Below, piece by piece: positions 21,488-34,400 of a DNA stretch of 64,000 bases. The notes under the pieces were generated by a model, which was given only the letters and a program-made list of their open reading frames with translations, was not told the DNA's origin and ran no database searches. The stretch is from Plumapathes pennacea. Taxonomy: Eukaryota > Cnidaria > Anthozoa > Antipatharia > Myriopathidae. The stretch covers positions 18,223,097-18,287,096 of the forward strand of contig OZ038466.1 of the NCBI GenBank assembly GCA_964036295.1. The letters run 5' to 3'. Position 1 is the first letter of the stretch; each line of letters begins with the position of its first letter. The position numbers and the translations under genes were made by a program.

Positions 21488-22860
21488 CTAGAAATACGAT
21501 AATCGCAGATACCCCTCGCTCTGACATTGATGGGACTTTTACTTTGGTACTCCCAAGAAGAGTAGCCTTTGTTTTACCAAAATGTTGACTCAATCTTTTC
21601 TTCGAAGTAAAATGCTACACGCAAAGGAAGGAGAAAAAGAATGGTGTGTGTTATACTTTTGCGTTGAAAAAAAGAATCGATTGCGTGACGAAGTACGTAT
21701 TTCCCACGGTCGGTCAGCACAACAAATTAATTTATACAGTCTGCCAAGCACGTTCTCAAAATCTAATACTCAAATTTTGAAGTTGGTCGGCCGTCGTAGT
21801 ACGGTAAAAAAGAAACACTGATTTTCCAATTTTGAATTCATAGGCAGTACAATTAAATAGGCTTCCTGTGCAATTTGTTTTTACTCTGGACTGCATGCAC
21901 AAGACTCAGGCATGCATGTTTAATGAGCTCGAATTGTTTTGTACGTGAACGCGCTCAAAACAACATGATTTCTCCCAGAATCAAAGCAAAACTTGAACGG
22001 TTTACTTCAAATTATACACGGGCTTCAGACCTAGTCATACTTCTAAGGGCTTGTGAACGATTCTCGCTGCAATCACCGCATGTCAAATTACAGTATTTGT
22101 TACAGTTTTAGTCTTGAAAGAAATAATAAGACATCTGACTAAATCATTCAAGACTCCAAGTTCCGATTGCTCTGAGCCAATACGGTAGCCGAAACTGGCG
22201 ACAGAAACGTATTAAAACAATACTTCGAGGGAAAATGATCAGCATACAGATTTTAATACATTCTTGAAGTGATCGAGTTACAAGATACTGGTAGAATATA
22301 TTTGTCACGGTGTATTCGCTTTCCACTGACTAACCTTTGTTGCTTGTCCTTTCTGAATAAGGATCTGAGTTTAACACAAGACGGCGTCTGAAGCTCCCGA
22401 TTTCCTTCCAAGCGCTGTTCCCTTTGCGGAGCCGTTTCTTCGGCACGCTTCCGTTCATGATGCTGTCGGTTATCAAATGTTTGTTGTCTTTTCTCTAGAC
22501 GTATTTGGCGCTGTTCGATTGTTTCACGATTTCGCCTTGCCCGTGCTAGTTCCCTTCTCTTTTGCAGACGAGCTTCGCGAGACCGTGCTGTGTCAAGTTT
22601 TCCAGTTTTCAAATTCATTTTCGTGAACGCAGTTACGTACAGTTGTTGCTTCGTTCAAACCTTTGTTTGACCTCGCTTTGACGCTAATCGATAATTATTA
22701 TTACGTCATTGCCTTAGAGGTCGCCCTATGACAGACTGACAGACTGACTGACGAACATTAGATTTCGAGATGGCGACTCGCTTGGAGTCTCCACACAAAG
22801 CGAATTTGCTGCATTAGCGCCGTGATTATTACCCTCACTTCGCTTCGCTTCGCTCGGGGA
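21488..22860 (-). mobile_element. Helitron-like element, family 1, copy 1
   Basis: On the minus strand it begins TCCCCGAGCGAAGC and ends CGATTATCGTATTTCTAG, inserted A|T (host A before, T after). It is 1373 bp. Copies 2 and 3 share both ends. It carries the only clearly open version of the Arg-rich frame of the family (22253-22618). No Rep or helicase domain is present, so it is non-autonomous or a fragment. Confidence 0.75.
22253..22618 (-). CDS. Arg/Glu-rich repeat protein fragment inside Helitron-like copy 1
   Basis: 121 codons starting MNLKTGKLDTARSREARLQK, with about 23-residue repeats of the form RLxKRR...RxxETxEQR. This resembles STPR-type repeats and, from memory, the N-terminal regions of some invertebrate Helitron-associated proteins; that link is uncertain. 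The homologous stretches in the copies at 30.47-30.76 kb and 43.60-43.90 kb are frameshifted. It is probably a transposon-derived fragment rather than a host gene. Confidence 0.4.
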   Translation of the reverse strand: MNLKTGKLDTARSREARLQKRRELARARRNRETIEQRQIRLEKRQQTFDNRQHHERKRAEETAPQREQRLEGNRELQTPSCVKLRSLFRKDKQQRLVSGKRIHRDKYILPVSCNSITSRMY

Positions 22861-24056
22861 TAATATTGCTCGATTTCAGAACTGTGTCAGAATGAAATGA
22901 GTAACAGGCCGTGTTGCTGATTTTGCATTGGGAGATGCAAATTTCTGGGGCTTGGGATCCGATTCCCTGAAATGGCATTTTTAGGCTTTTCAGGGTACTT
23001 TTAAGCAAAATCAAATGTTGCAAAAAAGCTTTTCGAATTACATTTTTCTCCCTCGGTTTATGAACAAACAAATGAAAATACTTCGGAATGACTTAATGCG
23101 GTTTGCGGATCACGTCAACCTTCAACTCTCTAATAGCGGGCGCTCGCGTTCAAACTTCTTACGGCATTTAGCTTTCCGACTAGATATTTGCCTTTGCAGC
23201 AGGGCGTTCAAATCTACCTAACAGACCTAGAACAAGGATGCATCTTCTATTCCGTAGGCTCCGCAGACTTCATAAGCATACAGAATTAATCACGCTGGTT
23301 TGTAGCCAGTCCATGTAAGTTCGTGAGTCGCCCGTATCGTACTCCTGTGTTGATGATTCCTGGTGGACTCCTGCCTGCTGTGATAGAGGGATTTTTTTCC
23401 TCAGCCTCCAAGTCAAGCAAGCAACGATAATAATCAAGATAAGTATATGATAGGCCCAACTACACCCAAGACCACGGGGTCGCCAGAAGTACGATCCCCG
23501 CTATTACACGTTTTGCACTCTTCAAGCAGAATCTCTTCCACTGCGCTGCCATAACTGTTGGTCACGTTACACGTGTACGAACCAAAGTCATGCTGGGACT
23601 GAGGTCTGACGATCAGGAAATGGACCAGCTCTTGTATGTACTCTTTATTTATAGACTCGCCTTCTTTGCTCCAGTTGTAAGAAATGTTTTGTTTGGATTT
23701 TGCATAGCAACGTAGTACCACGGTCTTATTAAGAGGACATGCCACTTTCGTTGTTGATTCCTCTGCAATTATCCTGGGAAGTACTGTTGATAACATAAGA
23801 AAATAGCATACCTTATAACAAATTTTAGATATTTTTTTGAATACGTCAGATTTTTATTATGCGCTTAAAATAGAATGGCACCATTCTGCCAAAAACAAAA
23901 CAAAACTAAACAAAAACAAACAAAACAAAACAAAACAAAACAAAGAAAACAAAGAAAAGACACCAAGAATTTTCCAAATCGTGTCAGTATCATTTGAGTG
24001 ACTATATTACTTAGATACGTTCTTGACCACAAATACAGTCAAGAAATAATCGATTA
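22861..24056 (-). pseudogene. Remnant of a further receptor copy: fused Ig2 + TM exons
   Basis: The Ig2 exon (about 23775-23505, acceptor intact, DFGSYTCNVTNSYGSA visible) runs directly into the start of the TM exon (GDRTSGDPVVLGVVGPII), with the intron and both junction sequences deleted. A 2 bp insertion in the TM codons then shifts the frame (GPIIYLS, stop). The 3' flank also aligns with those of genes B and C. It is a dead fourth copy between A and B. Its upstream intron is interrupted at about 24056. Confidence 0.8.
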
Positions 24057-25960
24057 CCCCGTTAATAACATGCATACAATATGTAACTTTATTATATACA
24101 TACTGAGACATACTCACGAAAAAGCCATATCGTAAAATTTCGTACGCAAATGAGTTCTAGCCAATGAGAGGCCGCGAACGACGCTTTTCACACGTGAAAA
24201 AAATCGTTCGTCCAATCACAAGCTGCGAACGACGATTTTTCACTACTGTTAAAGGGTTTCCCGGTCCCATCATAAATGTCTCAGTATGTATATAATAAAC
24301 AGAAAACATCATGGAAAGTGCTTTGTACAGTTTTTATTCACTCGTTGTTCCGTATCATAAAACTCACTCGCTCGCAAAGCCTCGCTCGTTCGTTTTATGA
24401 TACTTCACAACTCGTGAATAAAAACCGTACGCGCGCACTTTCCATGAAGTAATCTCTATGTGAGCCATTGGGCTCGAACCGGACGTGTCGTAATATTCAT
24501 TGATCACGTGCTATATTTTTATTAGAGTTCAGTTTTCATTTTTTAATTGATAACAGACAACAGACAAGACCATAGTTTCAAAGGACGTAATCGCCTGTAA
24601 TCGGGGAAAGAGGTTAGATACTGATTTACATTCGTTTTGGTTCATTACTTGATATGTATCTTTGCTTAGTACATTTGTCCAACTTCTTGTTCGATTCATT
24701 TTGTGTGTTTTGTTTGTGTTCATTACCTTTTATCAAGTTCGTTACGTAATATAAGTGCGCAATATGTTTTTGTCCGTATCTTACGCTTTGGTTTTCACCA
24801 TTGTTTGATTACAGTTTTTTACGTACATCTAAATCGACTTCAATTAACACTATTGCATGAACCGAAGTGGTCGCTGAGGTATTAGATATTCAGTCGAAAA
24901 CGCCCCCTAGCGGCCGACTCGGAGAACAAACAGCGCCCTCCTCTCCAGCCGTTACACAATAATTTCTGCAATCTGATTGGCTGAGCGCACGTCAATTTAT
25001 CCCAAACAGTGCAAAAATGTGAAATTAACAGTGCAGAAATGTGAAATTAAGAGTGCAGAAATTTGAAATTAAAAATTGTCGACAGCTGGCACGCGTATTT
25101 GCGAAGCGAAACAAAACAAAAGGGCGTGTTTTCATTCCTTAGCACGATTCCGATTCGGTTTGCGAAAACAAAGTTCTTGAGAGACACTTGTGAACTGTAA
25201 CGAAATTAAAAAGTAATTGCGCGACGTAAATTATTGTATGCATGTTATTAACAAGTAATCAGATGAATTCTCGTGCAATTTTGGAATAAACAAGCACCCG
25301 TAAATTTTTCAAAGACCACAAATTGCACTCGCGCGGCGCTCGTGCAATTTTGTCTTCTTTGAAAAATTTACTCGTGCTAATTTATTCCAAATTGCACCTC
25401 GAAATCATGCGATTACCTATACTAATAATATGGATACAAAAATACTCAATTCTGATTGGCTGAGAACAGGGTTGTTATATTTAAATTAGTGTACAATTGT
25501 GCAAAAAAAGTTAATCAGGTGTGCAAAAGTAATTAATCAGAGTTAATTGCACAGATTAATTGATTTTGCACCCTTCGTTGCCATGACAATCACGCAACTT
25601 TTGCATCGAGAAAAAAGTGGCCAAGGGCGAGAGATTCTCAAAACATAAACAAAGCAGCCATAAAAGTTTAAAATGGGAAATTCAAACGCACGAAATTGAC
25701 TCTAAAACATGGACGCAAATGCCTGTAAGAAATTCGCGGAGGAGCCGGCTTTGGAATGGCTTCCTTCACCTTGTCTATTTTTGCATCTATATTATCAACT
25801 AATTATTGGTGTGCTCATTCAATTAACGATTAATAGTGCTCGTAATGTTTAAAAATTCCACAAATAACACTCGTCCTGTGGACTCGTGTTATTTTGTTAG
25901 AATTTTCAAACATTACTATTAATCGTTAATTGAACTCGCACACCAATGCGGATTACCACC
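24057..25960. repeat. AT-rich nested foldback repeats, no gene seen
   Basis: Several inverted-repeat blocks: about 24303-24447 (GGAAAGTGC...GCACTTTCC arms), 25238-25415 (GAATAAA...TTTATTCC and GTGCAATTTTG arms) and 25470-25955. They lie inside the intron of the 23.4 kb remnant, whose downstream intron sequence resumes near 25960. These look like stacked palindromic MITEs; exact ends were not resolved. Confidence 0.5.
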
Positions 25961-26181
25961 ACTTACAATTGGTACCTTTTGCCAGTGGATTCGTTGTAGC
26001 GAATTTAAGGAAGATCTGTGGAGTAGAAACTGTGCGATCGCATTACCTTAAACTTACAATTTTAAACGTGCAATCTTAAACTCTCTAATAGCTGAGGCTC
26101 GCGTTCAAACTTCTTACGGCATTTAGCTTTCCGACTAGATATCAGCCTTTGCAGCAGGGCGTTCAAATCTACCTAACAGAC

Positions 26182-26453
26182 CTAGAACAAGGATGCATCT
26201 TCTATTCCGTAGGCTCCGCAGACTTCATAAGCATCAGAACTAACCACGCTGGTTTGTAGCCAGTCCATGTAAGTTCGTGAGTCGCCCGTATCGTACTTGT
26301 GTGTTGATGATTCCTGGTGGACTCCTGCCTGCTGTGATGGTGGGATTTTTGTCCTCAGTCTCCAAGTCAAGCAGGCAACGGTAATAATCAAGATAAGTAT
26401 GATAGGCCCAGCTACACCTAAGATCACAGGGTCGCCAGAAGTACGACCAGTAG
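26182..26453 (-). CDS. Gene B last exon: TM and tail
   Basis: The gene A acceptor (ACAG|GTCG) is changed to ACTG|GTCG here. The nearest AG, six bases upstream (26455-26454), restores the frame and adds two residues (ATGRTSG). The TM helix is conserved. The tail reads RTYMDWLQTSVVSS, then SDAYEVCGAYGIEDASLF, so it has three tyrosines and a first motif that has lost its Leu at +3. Confidence 0.78.
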
Positions 26454-28406
26454 CTAAAAGAGAAGTATCCAGAAAACAACTTAGAATCAATATCTGTATT
26501 TAGAACTAACTGGCGCTCAGCCGTTACACTTTCTTACCTTTCTTCGTCACGCTATCACACGTTTTGTACTCTTCAAGCAGAATTCCTTGCACTGCGCTGC
26601 CATATCTGTTGGTCACGTTACACGTGTACGATCCAAAGTCCTGCTGGGACTGAGGTCTGACGATCAGGAAATCGTCCAACTCTTGTATGTACTCTTTATT
26701 TATAGACTCGCCTTCTTTGCTCCAGCTGTAAGAAATGTTTTGTTTGGGTTTTGCATAGCAACGTAGTACCACCGTCTTCTTAAGAGGACATGCCACTTTC
26801 GTTGTTGATTCCTCTGCAATTATCCTGGGAAGTACTGTTGATAATAGGAGAAAACAGCATTTCCTATAACAAATTTTAGATATTTTTTGAACACTTCAGC
26901 TTATTATTATGCCAAAACCAAAAACAAACAAACAAACAAACAAACAAAAAAAACACCAAGAATTCTTAAAATCATATTAGTATCATTTGGGTAGCCATAT
27001 GACTTCATACGTTCTTGACCACAAATACAGTCAAGAAATAATGCGATTACCGCGTTTGCAATTGCGTACCTTGCGTAACATGAGCAATCAACTCTGGTTC
27101 TCCAGCAAGGATTTTCTAACGAGCAGAATTCAAGAGGAAAGATTGTTAGTTTTTAAAGCGGAAGCGAAAAATGACCACAGGCACAAAGATCACTACACAT
27201 GCAAAATATAACATGGAGATCAGGCTTTAACTGTTCAGTCCAAAGCTTAAAAGACAAATTCTACCAATCCTTCAAAGAGAAAATGTACGAGAATGCAGAG
27301 AGAATTGATAGTTTAATCAGCTTATATATGGACTAGCTATATATTAAACGCCAAGTTCTCCTTATTTTGAGCTACATCTCTGGCAAGATTAATTGAAGTC
27401 GGCCTCTTATGAGAATGAAAGGGCTTGATCCAAAGAAAAAAGAAATACAAATTCAAATATATAACATAGTTTACCCCTGGTGTCCTTAATACAATGGCTC
27501 TTTCATAGACACTATAAATTTCCCCCTTCTCCAACTCCACATTTTCGTAATCCTTGACGCTACTTCCATCTCCGATGATAACAGACGGCGACGACCAATC
27601 AACCGAATCTGCGTTGATGGCTACCGCGATGTAATAGTCAATGTTGTTGTCCTGCGAGTATTTGTAGTTCCCCAAGTTTAAATCCGGTGGCAATCTCTTA
27701 CTTTCTCCATCGGTCTTATGTACGATCACTTGGTATGCGCTGCAAATTAGTACAGACGTATTGACGCAAATACATTTCTATTTGGGTGCAAATGGATTTC
27801 GGGTTCTACTTCTTTTAACTTTCAAGGTTACAGTTTCCAATGAAACAATAATATCACCAGTAGCAACAATAAATTCCATAAGACTAATTTATTAATATAT
27901 TTAACAGTTGACTACGGCAGACTTTACGAATTACAAAGAAAAGTAAAGAGACCATGCTATACTTTACATTAAAAAAAATTCGGATTTAGAAAAAACTATT
28001 TTTTAAAAGTTTTTATAAGCTTTAACTTGGTATTAGATATAACATGAAAAAAATGACATTTGTCTGTGTCTGCAAGTTTTGTTGACAAAAATATGTCTTT
28101 ATGGGCGCAATATAAAACCCAATAATTAATCAAATAGTCAACTATTTTGTAGCTAGTTACCTTATTTTGCCATTAAGATCACTGGCCTGCCAGAGCGTTA
28201 CGTTCACTGCCGTATGTTTTGTAATAATCTGTGCTACCTTGGCTACGCTAAGAGGCGGAGGAACTGAAACAAACAATTAAACAAAAACAAACAAACAAAC
28301 AAACAATACATACATACATACATACATACATACATACATACATACATACATACATACATACATACATACATACATACATACATACATACATACATACATA
28401 CATACG

Positions 28407-28438
<32 letters not shown>

Positions 28439-31400
28439 TACATACATACACACAGTCTAGTAAATGTATATCGACACGAATGTATAATATTTCAAAAAGC
28501 CTATAAGCATTTTCTATTATATAGTACAAGTCTGTAAATAAAGCTAACCATTTTTGAAATTTTATGAGTTCGAATCCAAAGGGAGTGAACTTTTTCAACC
28601 AAAATGGATTAAGTAAAAAGAAATAGAAAAGAAAATGGCAGTCCAATTTATTGGGGGTAACACCAAACGCTACTCCGTTTTCGGAGCTGACAGTTAATGC
28701 ACACTTCGTGTTTCGAAACGCGCTATTACTAATTCGTCAACACAAGGTTTGTTTGCATACAAGTACTAAAAACCCTTACCGTCTGTTAACGTTGATGCAG
28801 TAGCAGTATTGCTGAATGCTCCTTCGCCACACGAGGTTTTGGCGGAAACACGAAACTTGTAGACTGTGCCTGGTTCTAAACTTGTAACCGTGCCATTTAA
28901 AGGACTGACTAGAAATTTCTTCTCGTTACTATCCTTAAAAGACTTATTATACGTTTTAGATCCTTCATATTTGATCTGTCGAAAAAAAAAAAAAAACAAA
29001 AACAAAAAAACAGGAACTTGTCTGTTTACTTTTCTGCTTTCGCTGAGCTGTCAGCCATACTTCAAGTAGAGTGGGTTTGTCAATTGACCAAGAATGTCAA
29101 TTTTAGTAGCTATGTCCATATTCAGCATGTCACGTGAACATACCAGGAAACCTCTACGAAAAAATATCGATATTGTTAAGATGACACCGCTTGTCGAAGA
29201 TTGACATTTATCACAATGGTGAAAAACGTTCACTTAATATTTTGAGGATTGTGGTGTCTTCAAGAACTTGCTTTGAACAACGCTTTTACAATAGACAAAG
29301 GCTTTATCTGCTCAAAATCATACAGAGGATCAACTCACCCTGTATGACTCAATGTCATCAGCGAATCGATCTGGTTTTTTCCATTTGAGTGTCACTTCCC
29401 GGGATTTGGTTTCAGATGACACGACTTGAAGATCACGTGGTGCGGTTGGCGCTGTAAAACAGATAACGTGCATGCCATTAGACACTCAATCTCAAAACAT
29501 TCTGTGATAAAAATTTTCACCCAACAAACACACACACAGACGTACAGCGTTTCTCTTAAATTGAAATCAAGTTCGTTTTCGAGGCATTTGGCAGTAAACC
29601 AACCTGCAGTTGTTCTTTCGACAGGAACACTATCTGGCCCAGGTCCAACAGACGTGTAAGCTTTAACTTTGACGGAGTACTTGTTACATAGGGCCAAGCC
29701 TGTCAGCAATATCGACTCCTTGGTTGTGTTCGTTTGAATGACTGCGCTTGACGAGTTGCAAGTTACTTCATAAGCGACAACTATTCCATTGCTCTCGTTT
29801 CTCAAAAGTGGTCGCCATGACACGTTTAAAGCTGTCTCGTTAAAATCGTCAACCACAAGACCATTTGGCGCGAAACTAGGAACTGAGAAGAACAAGATTA
29901 AGAAATATTACAACCACAATTAACAAACGTTCGTTAATGTTTACACTTTACGATTAGATAAAAGTAGAGGCATTCCCAAATAACTGTCGAAAGTAATTGC
30001 TTTGCTTTTGCGTTTGCTACGCTTTTGGATTGGTCCAAACAAGTTCCAAAATATTCCTGATCAGTCAGAAACGAAAGCAAATTAAGCACGAGTAGGATCT
30101 TCTCATTTAGGCAAGCAACTGGCGATGGCGTTTCCTAGCACTGTTGATTGGTTTCTTCTTAAAAGTGAAACCATTGAAAACACAACTTACTGTGACTTAT
30201 AATTAGTTGAAAGTGTTTCGTACAGCCTCTGTGTAATCCCCGAGCGAAGTGAGGGTAATGATCACGGCGCTAATGCAGCAAAATCGCCTTGTTTGGAGAC
30301 TCCAAGCGGGTCATCTCGAAATGTAATGTTCGTCAGTCTGTCAGTCTGTCAGTCTGTCATACGGCGATCTCTAAGGCAATGACGTAATAATAATTATCGA
30401 TTAGCGTCAAAGCGAGGTCAAAAAAAGGTTTGAACGCCAGGAAGCAACAATTGTACGTAACTGCGTTCACAAAAATGAATTTGAAAACTGGAAAACTTGA
30501 AACAGAACGTCTCGCGAAGCTCGTCTTCAAAAGAGAAGGGAACAGGCACGGGCAAGGCGAAATCGTGAAACAATCGAACGGCGCCAAATACGTCTAGAGA
30601 AAAGACGACAAACATGTTATAACCGAGCATCATGAACAAAAGTGTGCCGAAGAAACGGCTCCGGAACGGGAACAGCAATTGAAAGGAAATCGGGAGCTTC
30701 AGACGCCGCTTTGTGTTAAACTCAGATACTTATTCAGAAAGGACAAGCAAGAAAGGTCAGACACTGCAATGGAAATCGAGCAATCACCGTGACAGATATA
30801 TTCTATCCCGTATCTTGTAACTCGATCACTTCAAGAATGTATTAAACTGCATGCTGATTACCTCGAAGTATTGTTTTAATACGCTTCTGTCGCCAGTTTC
30901 GGCTACCGTATTCGCTCGGAGCAATCGCCCCTTAGAGTCTTAACTGATTTAGTTAGATGTTTTATTTTTTTTCTTTCAAGACTAAAACTGACACGTGGTG
31001 ATTGCAGCGAGAATCGTTCACAAGCCCTTTGAAGTATGACTAGGTCTGAAGCCCGACGTGTATAATTTGAAGTAAACCGTTCAAGTTTTGCGTCGATCCT
31101 GGGAGAAATCATGCTGTTTTGTGCGGGTTCACATACAAAACAAGCTCATTAAATATGCATGCTTTGAGTCTTGTGCATGCAGTCCAGAGTAAAAAAAATT
31201 CACATAGGAAGCCTATTTAATTGTACTGCCCATGACTGAACTCAAATTTGGAAAATCGGTGTTCCTTTTTTCCCATACTACGGCGGCCAACTAACTTCAA
31301 AATTAAAGTATTAAATTTTGAGAACGTACTTGGCAGACTGTATGAATTAATTTGACGTGCCGACCGTGGGAAATTCGTACTTCGTAACGCAATCGACTCT

Positions 31401-34400
31401 TTTTTCAACGCAAAAGTATAACACACACCATTCTTTTTCTCCTTCCTTTGCGTGTAGCACTTGATTTCAAAGAAAAGATTGAGTCAAAATTTCGGTAAAA
31501 CAAAGGCTACTCTTGTTGGGAGTACCAAAGTAAAAGTCCCATCTATGGCAGAGCGAGGGGGTATTTGCGATTATCGTATTTCTAGTTATGTTGGTTTTTG
31601 GTTTTCTACAATCATCTAAAAACCGCTCTGAGTATGCAATCGGAACTCCCGAGCTGCGCGAGGGTAATAATCACGATGCTAATGCTGTAGTATCGCGCTA
31701 TTTGGAGATTTCGAGATGGCGACCCGCTTGACAGTCTGTCTGGGGTACGACCTCCAGGCAAGGTTGCTAAGCAATTCATTGAAATGAAAAACTAAAGAGC
31801 ACCGATGACAACAAGATGTTGATACAAGGCCAATACAAGGTCAAGCTATAAACATACCGGATACTTTGCTTATTGTATGGAAGGCGAGCTCGCCAGCCGT
31901 AACAGGAATGACACGATTTCTTCAAAGCACCGGACTGGAGCTGACCTGAGCACAACCCCAGACGCCAACAATGTGTTAGAACTCGGACACTTCTTCAGAA
32001 TGGACAAGCAAAATACAGTTGGTGGGAATCGAACAATCACGGCAAACTTCACCGTTTGACCGTTTACAGGTTGATCCAGGTTTTGTCAAGACCGCCGCGT
32101 GTGCTCAATGCAATGGAGATTGGCATTTTCGAACTGTATAAGGGCTGATCTTTATTTCGAAATCACTAAGGATAACGTAGACGGTATTATGTTTGGAGTT
32201 TTGTTTCGCTTGCTGGAAAAGAGCTAAAACTAATTAAAGTTTTTAATAATAAATTTCCACTAGTTTCTTATTTACCACGGTTTACGTCATCACATGGTCG
32301 AAATGTTCTGGACTCACGAGGCGCTTCGTCGAGTGAGTCTGCAACAAATTTTGACAATGTGAAGACGTAAATCGTGGTAAATAGGAGTCCACACAACGGC
32401 AAACCAGTGGAAATCTGTTTTTTCCCACAGTACTTAGAAATATACAGGAAAGTTTCGCTGTATTTCGCTACAAAGCGTGAGATGCTGGCGTCAGTATCGT
32501 TGTCTGGACTCTTACTTACCACGGTAAATCGACCAATCAGAGAGCGAGAAAATTAGTGTGCTGTGGTAAAATTTTATTTTGATTCTGGGCGAATACTTGC
32601 TGTTTTGAGCATACAAAACAACTTGAGTTTATTAATATGTATGCCTAAGTCCAGTGCATGCAGTCAAGAGTATAAAAATATTTCACAGGAAGCCTATTTA
32701 ATTGTACTGCCTATGAATTCAAAACTGGAAAATCGGTGTTTCTTTTTTCCCCGTACCACGGCGGCCGACCAACTTCACAAAAATGTGCCCGGTAGACTGC
32801 ATAAGTTAATTTGGCGTATCGACCATGAGTAATACGCACGGCGTCACACGATCGAACCTTTTTCAACGCAAGAATATATCACACATGAAAGTGACCGTCG
32901 ACAGTTTTTGGGCGCGCAAAGCATCCTGGTCTGAGTGAAATTCACCTTTGGCATATTTGAAATATCTTCGCCAGGGTTAACTTACTTGCAGTGTCTGTTG
33001 TAAAGTCCACCCAGTTACTCCACAGTCCTTCGCCAACAGTACTGACCGCGTGCAATCTCACCTTGTACTTTGTGTACGGATTCAGGTCCAAAATCTGACA
33101 GCTCAAAGATTGCGAAGGGGCCGTTACCGTAGTAACACTGCTTGAGTTTTCTCCAATATGGTATTCTATGATGAACGAAGAAATGGAACCTTCATCGGAC
33201 CCCAGTGCAGGTATGCTCCACTGTAGTGTTACGTTCTTTGATTGGTTGTTGCTCACTTTAACTGAGGTCGGAGAATCAGGAACAGCTGTGTTGAACGGAA
33301 ATATCAAACTATGATTATTCATCAACTATTCCCAATGATGTACATGTGTGCACGACACAATGAAAAGTTCGTCCCGCGTGGGGAATTCCGGAACCGAGAA
33401 AACGGTTTAAGCTGCGTAGAACTAAAACACTTACAGCGACAAATTAAAGACTGAATGATTCATAAGTTGATAAATCACAAATTTTATTTCTGTCAATCTC
33501 TTGCCCATAAACGGTATTTTGACCATTTTTAAAGCATGTTCTAGCTCAAAACATTCACAAAATACTGATCTAAATACATGATTACCGTATTAGGGGTTTG
33601 AACAATTAGACCCAGATAGTAGAACCCAAAATCTTGGTGGAATGTTCTTACATGGGATTAAGTAAAACAGTGCATACTAATGGAGGAAATCCAATACAAC
33701 TTTATCTTAATTAAACTTGCATTTCTATAAGACTACAAATACCTAATAGCGAGCGGTCAATTCACAAAACATTTACACGCCCATTTTATACGATAGACAC
33801 CATTTCAACATCTTTGAACGGATTTCAGATATAAGTCTGACTAGTATTGTTATACTTACAGAGAGTAACAGCAACAGCAGTAGACCGTGTGACTATCGTC
33901 TCTGACTTGATTCCTGCATAAAACGCAGAGCAGCTAAACGCCGTACACGCCACCACACGTGACGATAAACCTTCTCTCACGCAGTCGTACTTTGCTGCAA
34001 TGTCATCTACAGAGGTGAAGTTAGCTCGCAGAGTAGAAACACTCACACCACTCACAGAGTCATTTGAGCGGATCACGCCATAGGAGAGTGACGTCACATC
34101 TGTGTCACCAAGCCACCACTGCATTACGAGTTGGGACTGGGAGGTTACCTTGCAGACCACGTCAACAAACTTTCCTTGAGCGAGAGGGAGGACCTTCCTT
34201 GTTAACGTCATTACTGGTCGCAGCACTAAAGGAGAACATGGAATATTTTAATCTCACTTATTTTGGTACTGTCACTGATAATCGCTCAAGTTAACATAAA
34301 AAATGAATATGAAATATCAGGAAAGCACTTCGCATTAAACATTCTTTTAGTAAGTAGTTTTACAAAGAAGCAATTTTTGGCGCTCGAATGATATGGTCAC

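Noticed and set aside
21488..22860. CTAG as a 4 bp target duplication rather than a Helitron end
   Set aside because: Copies 1 and 2 have no CTAG at the other flank, and copy 2's empty site in gene A shows a simple A|T insertion.
28243..28646. Long Tyr/Val/Cys/Met-rich frames on the minus strand
   Set aside because: They are the translation of the CATA microsatellite, not a protein.
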